A stretch of DNA of 34,131 nucleotides from a virus: positions 1-34,131 of the IMG/VR virus record IMGVR_UViG_3300042556_002710, one strand, 5' to 3'. How positions within the stretch are numbered: the stretch's first letter is position 1; each line of letters opens with the position of its first letter. Below, piece after piece: positions 28,686-34,131 of the stretch. The notes under the pieces were generated by a model. It worked only from the letters and a program-made list of their open reading frames with translations, was not told the origin of the DNA and did no database searches. The position numbers and the translations under genes were made by a program.

Positions 28686-29696
28686 TTAAAATCTAGTCCT
28701 CTCTAAGTTAGATACTATCAGAATTTTTTCTACTTCAGCGGAAAGTTCGCTTGTAGATGGCAACGCCTCCAAATAGACGCCCCTCTGGGTAGAGGCAAGT
28801 TGCTGCCTCTGAGCCGGAGACATATCTTCTACCTGATAAGCCAACATAGACCAACTCGGGCTAAACCCCTGAGTGTCAGGCCAGTAGGTGACCAGCGGGG
28901 TAGAAGTATTTAGGGCTTGAATTATTCTATAGTTCCACCAAGTAAGTAAAGTTCTTTCCTGAGGCGGAATAATTAAGCCAACACCGGACCTGATAACTTC
29001 CAGAGCATAGTCATCATCCGTTTTCCTCCCAAGCTTAGTTGGTTCTTTGGGAAAAACTGTTGACTTGTTTACATACTCAAGCCAGCTATTTTTGATGTTT
29101 TCTACTGACCAGTAGTCTTTTCTGCCAATTCTAGGAGTCTCTGGATCTATGAACAAAGAATCAAAGTTCACTCCTAAAACTTTTTTCTCATCCCCGAAAC
29201 CAAGCAGAGAAGCTACCTTCTCATCCGTATTCCAAGGAAGACTCGGGTAAATAATGGTTGGCCATTCAGTAACCATCATGTGAGCAATTGCCTTTTCTAC
29301 AACGGAAGGATTTTTTAAAGCTTTTTGATAACCCTCTCTTTTAGCGTAGAAATTGCCAAAAAGAATAGAAGGATTTTTAATAGACGCAGCTATGCTGTTT
29401 TTATACTGCCAAACCTGAGGGCTGTCCACGACAAGCTTAAGCTTGGGGGAATCAAACATTAGTCCAAGTACGTTTAGCGCTCCATAAAGTTTGTTTGCGC
29501 TCAAGGAAGTCGGGGGAAGCAGACCAAAAATAATTAGATCATACTTTTCTAGATCTTCTAGTTTCCAAGACATCTCTGGGGATGCCCAGGTAATTTCAGC
29601 ATGTTCGGAAAGAACAGTATCTAAAATAGTAAAAAAACTCGTATTAGTTGGTTTTTTGCAATGATGGGATCCCATGCCTGTAAATAAAATTTTCAT
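28686..29696 (-). CDS. Putative GT-B glycosyltransferase-like protein
   Basis: This 336-residue protein has MKILFTGMGSHHC at the start of a Rossmann-like domain, followed by LEKYDLIIFGLLPPTS. A second domain has GVGLIIPPQERTLLTWWNYRI and IQALNTSTPLVTYWP, where the Pro-rich/Glu turn recalls the sugar-nucleotide site of GT-B enzymes. The two-domain layout and length fit. I assign it weakly because no unique family motif is visible. ATG preceded by GGAC, six bases. A stem-loop sits between it and the SSB-like gene. With three other glycosyltransferases, sugar addition seems a theme of this phage. Confidence 0.5.
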   Translation of the reverse strand: MKILFTGMGSHHCKKPTNTSFFTILDTVLSEHAEITWASPEMSWKLEDLEKYDLIIFGLLPPTSLSANKLYGALNVLGLMFDSPKLKLVVDSPQVWQYKNSIAASIKNPSILFGNFYAKREGYQKALKNPSVVEKAIAHMMVTEWPTIIYPSLPWNTDEKVASLLGFGDEKKVLGVNFDSLFIDPETPRIGRKDYWSVENIKNSWLEYVNKSTVFPKEPTKLGRKTDDDYALEVIRSGVGLIIPPQERTLLTWWNYRIIQALNTSTPLVTYWPDTQGFSPSWSMLAYQVEDMSPAQRQQLASTQRGVYLEALPSTSELSAEVEKILIVSNLERTRF

Positions 29697-29717
29697 TTAA
29701 GTCCAAAATTTAGTTTA

Positions 29718-29751
29718 GGCGGGGTGCCTGTAGAAGCACCCCGCCATTTTT
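29718..29751 (+). terminator. Strong stem-loop with T-tract on + strand
   Basis: GGCGGGGTGC (29718-29727) pairs perfectly with GCACCCCGCC (29736-29745) over an eight-base loop. ATTTTT follows on the + strand. On the - strand, where the flanking genes lie, the downstream sequence is TAAACTAAATTTT, a weaker tract. It may be a partial terminator or attenuator for the - operon, or stop antisense transcription. Confidence 0.7.
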
Positions 29752-29752
29752 A

Positions 29753-30298
29753 CTAGAAAGGAGCATCTCCAGTTTCAGCAACAGGCGAAGCCGGAGCAGG
29801 GGCTGGCGCTGGCGCTGGAGCTGGAGCAGGAGCAGGAGCGGCCGCAGCTACTTGCGTAGGGGCTGCCGCTGGCCTACTTGCCGAAGAAGAAGCATAGTAA
29901 TTTTTAATTTCATTACTTGGCTTTCCCTCATAGCTACGAATTGCAACCTTTCCTCGGAAAGTTCTTCCAAGTAGAGCTTGCTCAACCATAGCAGGCGATG
30001 GGTTTGCTAGCCAATATTCCTTACTAAGACCAATTGCTGCAGCCTTCGCAAAGAAAATGTTCATAGCAATTTCGTTATCTGGGCTTACAACCCACTGGTC
30101 CCAGACACGACGCTTGTCGTGAGGGCCACCCTGAACTTCATTGGTTAGCTTAAACATAAGCTTTCCAGTTGAAGCAACGGTAGCTTGAGCCTCGATTACT
30201 TTGAACTCATAATCGCCGTCTGGTAGAGGCTCATAGTTTGTTTTTGCAGCAGCATCTCCAGCTTTCTGGACGAGCGCTGCGAAATTAACAGTAGTCAT
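29753..30298 (-). CDS. SSB-like single-stranded DNA-binding protein (DUF669-like)
   Basis: This 181-residue protein has an OB-like core of 1-135 (YEPLPDGDYEFKVIEAQATV, GKLMFKLTNEV, RRVWDQWVV, LLGRTFRGKVAI). A long Ala/Pro linker (APAPAPAP repeats, about 145-170) and the end AETGDAPF follow. An acidic tip ending in Pro-Phe is the SSB C-terminal pattern that recruits repair and replication partners. It is probably the phage SSB of the recombination block. ATG with AGGAAAGG upstream. The stop is followed by a strong hairpin. The neighbours are Sak4-like and Cas4-like. Confidence 0.75.
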   Translation of the reverse strand: MTTVNFAALVQKAGDAAAKTNYEPLPDGDYEFKVIEAQATVASTGKLMFKLTNEVQGGPHDKRRVWDQWVVSPDNEIAMNIFFAKAAAIGLSKEYWLANPSPAMVEQALLGRTFRGKVAIRSYEGKPSNEIKNYYASSSASRPAAAPTQVAAAAPAPAPAPAPAPAPAPASPVAETGDAPF

Positions 30299-30309
30299 AA
30301 CTGCCTTTC

Positions 30310-31077
30310 CTAGTTTGTTTTCTTAGTTGTTTCTGTCTTCTTTTCGCCGAAGACCATGTCCAGCATGCGTTCGACCCCGAGGTCTCCCTGCTGTACTACT
30401 TTTCCTAGACGTCCCTGGACGCGCTCGCCAGCTTCATACTCAGGGGTACGTTCCACATACATGCGACGTACCTTGTATGGTGGCTGAAGTGGGTCTGGAT
30501 TCGGTTCCGTCTCCACTGTGATTGCACCAAGAATGTCATAGAAATATGGGGCCTGAATCGCTAGCTGGCCCTGTAGGTAAGGACGGTAGACGCCATCCTG
30601 CCCCTTACGTGCCATAGCGGTCAGTACTACAGCCTCAAGAGGCTGAGTTGGGTGCATTGTCAGGTCGCGAAGGTCACGAAGTAGTGCACCCATGTGGCGA
30701 AGTAGCTCTCCCCACTGCTGCATCTTCATCTGCTCTGTACCTGCGATGTTTTCCATGCACTTGACCTGAAGCTCCGAGATGGAGTCAATAATCAAGGACT
30801 TGAACTGGTGTTTTCCTGACTGAAGCCATTGGAATGCCTTGATAACAATGTCATAGCTATTAACTTTGACTACAACAGTGTCCCAGGTCCCATCCGCAAG
30901 CGGTGGCTCTTCAGTTAGGGGGTCCCAATACTTAATGTTGATTGGTAGGAATCTATGCCCACCCTCAACATCGAGCATGAGGCGTGGGTATGGTGCTGTT
31001 ACTGCAAAGCTGGATTTACCAACCTTAGATTCGCCATAAACCATAATTGTTAAACTGCGATCTACTGCATTAGGCAT
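30310..31077 (-). CDS. Sak4/RecA-like ATPase
   Basis: This 255-residue AAA-type ATPase has Walker A GESKVGKSS (15-23) and Walker B LIIDSISEL (95-103), with a RecA-fold layout (FAVTAPYPRLMLDVEGG, AVVLTAMARKG). Phage Sak4 proteins with this pattern are single-strand annealing or strand-exchange recombinases that work with a phage SSB, and the SSB-like gene is adjacent. It lies 12 bases from the next gene. It starts at an ATG after GGGAAG. It very probably functions in genome replication and recombination. Confidence 0.8.
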   Translation of the reverse strand: MPNAVDRSLTIMVYGESKVGKSSFAVTAPYPRLMLDVEGGHRFLPINIKYWDPLTEEPPLADGTWDTVVVKVNSYDIVIKAFQWLQSGKHQFKSLIIDSISELQVKCMENIAGTEQMKMQQWGELLRHMGALLRDLRDLTMHPTQPLEAVVLTAMARKGQDGVYRPYLQGQLAIQAPYFYDILGAITVETEPNPDPLQPPYKVRRMYVERTPEYEAGERVQGRLGKVVQQGDLGVERMLDMVFGEKKTETTKKTN

Positions 31078-32013
31078 TTACTCACTTCCCTTCTCTTTTT
31101 CTATTCCGTAGTATCCGTAAGGGTCGGCGACCTCAAACGCATCGCTAATTGCAGCCTCTGCGGCGCTTCCGTCGTCAACCAACGGGCAAATAGCGAAGAA
31201 TTGGCACTTCCACTTGCAATCCCTAGTCGGGCGTGGATATGCGTGCTTGTAGTGACTTTCTCCAGCATCTAGAGAATCACGTACGCGAAGAATGTCATCT
31301 AGCGTGCCCTCTAGTCGCTCGTAGAAAGAACGAAGCGCAAATCTATTGTGTCTAACTTCAATTTGATCGTAAAAAGGTGGCTTAGCATAAGCACCACGCT
31401 TAACCTTTCGAAGCATAGTAAAGATTCCACCCTCTGAACGCTCACCTTCTTGGTTCTGCGCTTCCTCCAGAATCATGTAGGTTAGAATCTGCTCATTCAT
31501 GTGGGCAATTGATCCAAAGTCAGCAAACGAACCACCAACTGTCTTGAAGTCGCGGAACATGCGGACTCCGTCAATCTTGCGACGAACTCGCATGTCAATC
31601 TTGCCCTGAAGAATTACTCGCCCGTCCATCATTGGGCGCTCAATTATTTCTTCTGTAGAAATCTTTTCTAGTTCAGCGTCGATACCATTTAGCTCTACCC
31701 ATTCTAGGTAGCCTTCAAGCATGACTCTTCCCAGCTCTGCTTCTGTCTCCAAATTAGAGGTGTCTCTAAAAGCATCATTCATCTTTTTCATATCTTCTCT
31801 GACGAGGTCAGCATGAGCCTCTAGAAGATTTTGACCAGTTGAATAGTATCTGTCTAAAGCCTCGTGAATCCTAGAACCTAAAGCTAGAGCTCCGGTATAT
31901 TCTTCAACTTTAGGACGAAGCCTTCGGTAGTAGGTAAACCACCACCGACGACGGCAGTCTTTAAATGTTTGAATCTCAGAGTTTGAAATTCGTACTGGTT
32001 TGGGGGTTGTCAT
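31078..32013 (-). CDS. Cas4/RecB-like PD-(D/E)XK nuclease
   Basis: This 311-residue protein has H50 (GSRIHEALDRYY), GKIDM with D140, and RDFKT with D155 and K157, the PD-(D/E)XK core. C20 (DCRRRWW) and C266, C270 and C276 (CKWKCQFFAIC) are the four Cys of a [4Fe-4S] Cas4/AddB-type nuclease. It is predicted to resect DNA ends, generating single strands for the Sak4/SSB pair. ATG with AAGGACG upstream. It overlaps the helicase stop by one base. Confidence 0.85.
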   Translation of the reverse strand: MTTPKPVRISNSEIQTFKDCRRRWWFTYYRRLRPKVEEYTGALALGSRIHEALDRYYSTGQNLLEAHADLVREDMKKMNDAFRDTSNLETEAELGRVMLEGYLEWVELNGIDAELEKISTEEIIERPMMDGRVILQGKIDMRVRRKIDGVRMFRDFKTVGGSFADFGSIAHMNEQILTYMILEEAQNQEGERSEGGIFTMLRKVKRGAYAKPPFYDQIEVRHNRFALRSFYERLEGTLDDILRVRDSLDAGESHYKHAYPRPTRDCKWKCQFFAICPLVDDGSAAEAAISDAFEVADPYGYYGIEKEKGSE

Positions 32014-33851
32014 TAGGCGTCCTTAAGAATTTTCAATAGCTGTTCTTTATCTTTTACTATTTGCTGGAAATTGTAGTCTTTAGCCCCCAAAGTGTCAATT
32101 ACCTTTTCTTCGACCGTACCCTCGGTCACATAGTCGGTAATGACGATTGAGTCGTGAATTTCCGAGCCAATTCGGTGCACACGGTCTAAAGCCTGCTTGT
32201 AATCTACCAATGACCAAGGACGCTGTAACATCACCAGTCTCCGCGCCGCGGTAAGGGTGACACCTACACCACCCGCCTGGGCAGTGAACAGAATCCACTT
32301 AATTCGTCCTGACTGAAAATCATCAATAGCCTGTTGCCGCTCAAATTCATTTTGAGAGCCAGTAATTAGGCCATGCCTAATTCCCTCTTTAGTCATTCTT
32401 GCACTAAGAAGTTCAATTAGCTGTCTAGAGACGGCACAAACCGCCACCGAATCATCTCCAAAGTCTCCATTCGAGATGTCATCCATGAGGGCATCTACCT
32501 TGCAGGACGGGTCGGAAAGAATCATTTTTTCGCCCGCTTCAGTTAGCTCTATTTGACCATAAGCACTAGCAAACTGAATTAATCTACCCATTTGAACCAT
32601 GGGGTTAGTAGCTACAATAAGGTCACCAGAATATTCGGTCTCTTCCATGGAACCATCGCCCAAGTCACTAGCAGATGTAGACTCAAGCATTGCCATCATG
32701 TTATCTAGCATTTGTCTATAAGCCTTTTCCTGCTTGGAGCCCATTTCGACATCTCTGCGGTCAGTAACAACCTCAGGAAGCCAAGGAAGAACTCGAGCTT
32801 TAAGCATCCTGCGCATTCGAGGATTGATTCCAGCAAAAAATTCGGTTTCCATGGCTGGCTTAAGTCCTAAAACCATTAAGGCACCAAACGCATTAGGAAA
32901 AGTATTCACATAGCGATCAATCCACTTAGTTTTGCTTGGCCACTCCTTTGGGTCCAGCCAGTGCAAAATAGGCCAAAGGTCTACTACGTTATTTGCAATT
33001 GGTGTACCCGTGAGAGCAAATCTAAATTCTGCTTCGCCTGTCGCAGCCCAAAGAGCACGAGTCTGCTTAGATTTAGGATCCTTAGATCGATGAATTTCGT
33101 CTGCTATTACAGAATTAAAATTAATGGTGTTCAGTTCTCTTTGATGAACTTCGCAGCGGGCTGGAGTGATTTTGGAGTCGTGCCCGCCACACTCGGTGCA
33201 GCGTGCCAGGGCAATCGAGCCGTACGACACAAGTCTCGAGTGAGTTCTCAAAGATTCCCAGTTGATTACGTAGACCTGAGCCTCATGGTCAAAAGCTTTT
33301 CTTCTTTGTGTGGCAGAGCCCTTAATTATTTGGACATCAATTCCAGGCCACCAGCGGTCAAACTCACGCTCCCAGTTTGTCTTTAAAGTGTTTGGGCATA
33401 CAACTAACAGCGGAAAAACATTCTCTCCACGCTCATGTAATTTCTTAAGCCCTCTGATTGCCTGAGCAGTTTTTCCTAGTCCTGGTTCGTCAGCTAGAAG
33501 TCCTCGCCTAGCATTTGCAATCCACTCAACACCAGCTCTTTGATGTGGGAATAAGTCCTGGTCACCATCTTCCATTGCCTCTATTTCACGGAGAACATTG
33601 CAGGGGTCTATTCGTCCAGACTTTTCGTTTTTTGCCCAGTCGGCCAGCTTGGGACCAATCTCGAGCTGTTGACCAAAAGTTGATCTGAGAGATAGGCAAC
33701 CAGTCCAAGAAACAGGAATTCGCCACACATTTTTATCGGAGTCCCATTTAGACCCAGGTAGCGCTCTGCAGACCTCTTTTAGCCGCCACTCAGCATTAAT
33801 AATTATGTGATCGCCCTCAAGCTCTACATAAACGCCCAATCGGGACTCCAT
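32013..33851 (-). CDS. SNF2-type DEAD/DEAH-like helicase
   Basis: This 612-residue protein has an N-terminal region (1-95) with WDSDKNVWRIPVSW, HARP-like from memory. Motif I DEPGLGKT (121-128), motif Ia VVCPNTL, motif II DEIH (251-254) and motif III ALTGTPIANN follow. The second RecA-like domain has GLITGS and the motif VI region QALDRVHRIGS. A zinc-finger-like insertion (about 218-236; CTECGGH, CEVH) interrupts domain 1. SNF2-family phage helicases unwind or remodel replication intermediates. The ATG has no strong Shine-Dalgarno, behind an AT-rich region. Confidence 0.9.
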   Translation of the reverse strand: MESRLGVYVELEGDHIIINAEWRLKEVCRALPGSKWDSDKNVWRIPVSWTGCLSLRSTFGQQLEIGPKLADWAKNEKSGRIDPCNVLREIEAMEDGDQDLFPHQRAGVEWIANARRGLLADEPGLGKTAQAIRGLKKLHERGENVFPLLVVCPNTLKTNWEREFDRWWPGIDVQIIKGSATQRRKAFDHEAQVYVINWESLRTHSRLVSYGSIALARCTECGGHDSKITPARCEVHQRELNTINFNSVIADEIHRSKDPKSKQTRALWAATGEAEFRFALTGTPIANNVVDLWPILHWLDPKEWPSKTKWIDRYVNTFPNAFGALMVLGLKPAMETEFFAGINPRMRRMLKARVLPWLPEVVTDRRDVEMGSKQEKAYRQMLDNMMAMLESTSASDLGDGSMEETEYSGDLIVATNPMVQMGRLIQFASAYGQIELTEAGEKMILSDPSCKVDALMDDISNGDFGDDSVAVCAVSRQLIELLSARMTKEGIRHGLITGSQNEFERQQAIDDFQSGRIKWILFTAQAGGVGVTLTAARRLVMLQRPWSLVDYKQALDRVHRIGSEIHDSIVITDYVTEGTVEEKVIDTLGAKDYNFQQIVKDKEQLLKILKDA

Positions 33852-33879
33852 TCGTCATTCTGTCTATTTATATTATCAC

Positions 33880-33907
33880 AAAAATTTTCCGTTTGTCGGA
33901 AATTTTT
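33880..33907 (-). terminator. Rho-independent terminator at end of the right-edge gene
   Basis: A bulged hairpin (TTTCCG with CGGAAA around loop TTTGT, extended by five A-T pairs) is T-rich on both sides. It follows the stop of the cut-off gene on the - strand and precedes the helicase. The AT-rich 33860-33880 region beyond it (GATAAT, TATAAA on the - strand) may be the helicase promoter. Confidence 0.6.
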
Positions 33908-33915
33908 GATAATAA

Positions 33916-34131
33916 CTAAGATTCCAGCAATTTTACTGGTTTCCAGCCAATTTTTACTAATCTCAGTAGGGCGTGTCGGATTGCATCTAATGCGTGTCCG
34001 CCACCTCCTACATACCAGTATTCTAGTTTCTTAAGCTTCTTGTTGTCAAACATTGTCATTGCATCGGCGGGGGCTTGGAAGAAGATGTCATCCATTTGAC
34101 GCCCGTTGTCCTTCAAACACTGCTTAACTAT
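33916..34131 (-). CDS. C-terminal part of an unidentified protein, RNase H-fold-like (partial)
   Basis: The frame stays open to the right edge with no convincing start, so only the C-terminal 71 residues are in the window. They read KQCLKDNGRQMDD, then FFQAPADAMTMF and WYVGGGGHALDAIRHALLRL. The GGHALDAIRHAL segment recalls the last acidic motif of RuvC/RNase H-fold nucleases, such as phage resolvases or terminase nuclease ends. This is a weak resemblance. It may belong with the recombination block. A terminator follows. Confidence 0.5.
   Translation of the reverse strand: MVKQCLKDNGRQMDDIFFQAPADAMTMFDNKKLKKLEYWYVGGGGHALDAIRHALLRLVKIGWKPVKLLES

Noticed and set aside
32961-33386. 141-residue + strand frame within the SNF2 helicase
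   Set aside because: It lies inside a well-supported helicase on the other strand; no recognisable motif.

Overview
The window is a piece of a tailed-phage (Caudoviricetes) genome, moderately AT-rich, gene-dense and with frequent TTG/GTG starts. An actinobacterial host is likely: there is a WhiB-family regulator (four Cys plus GIWGG), a pyrimidine-dimer-glycosylase-like protein of an actinobacterial type, an actinophage-style metallophosphoesterase and several putative leaderless starts (TANNNT, six bases, ATG). A freshwater low-GC actinobacterium would fit, but that is inference. No rRNA, tRNA, CRISPR array, integrase or transposase was seen.

Layout. (1) 1-125: tail of an upstream gene, a strong terminator, then a promoter candidate. 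(2) 126-10647, all + strand: a cluster dominated by 2-oxoglutarate/Fe(II) oxygenases. Seven are prolyl-4-hydroxylase-like, two are a divergent paralogous pair and one is TauD-like, ten in all. With them are a glycosyltransferase resembling the Skp1 hydroxyproline GlcNAc-transferase family, two proteins resembling the DUF6065 type and one unknown protein. (3) 10710-19782, + strand: tail fibre/adhesin genes: a small beta-sandwich protein, three collagen-like fibres rich in Gly-Pro-Thr triplets, a glycine-rich adhesin, a small conserved phage protein and an Ig/InlB-repeat protein. (4) 19775-20119, - strand: a one-span membrane protein with a coiled coil, holin or DUF2746-like. (5) 20310-26664, + strand: primase-polymerase/SF3 helicase, two GT-A glycosyltransferases, a 38-residue Cys/His mini-protein, a small HTH-like protein and a metallophosphoesterase. 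(6) 26627-34131, - strand: WhiB with a zinc ribbon, small unknowns, a pyrimidine-dimer glycosylase-like protein, a possible GT-B glycosyltransferase, and a replication/recombination block of SSB-like, Sak4/RecA-like, Cas4/RecB-like nuclease and SNF2 helicase genes, ending in a cut-off gene.

How the genes may work together. The most striking feature is about 10.5 kb of oxygenase genes directly upstream of collagen-like fibre genes on the same strand. My main hypothesis is a phage-encoded post-translational modification system: the oxygenases hydroxylate the collagen-like fibres (Pro, and perhaps other side chains), and the Gnt1-like transferase, possibly with other glycosyltransferases, glycosylates the hydroxylated residues. 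This could stabilise the triple helix and decorate or diversify the receptor-binding surface. The enzyme families and fibre repeats are visible in the sequence. The enzyme-substrate link is inference.
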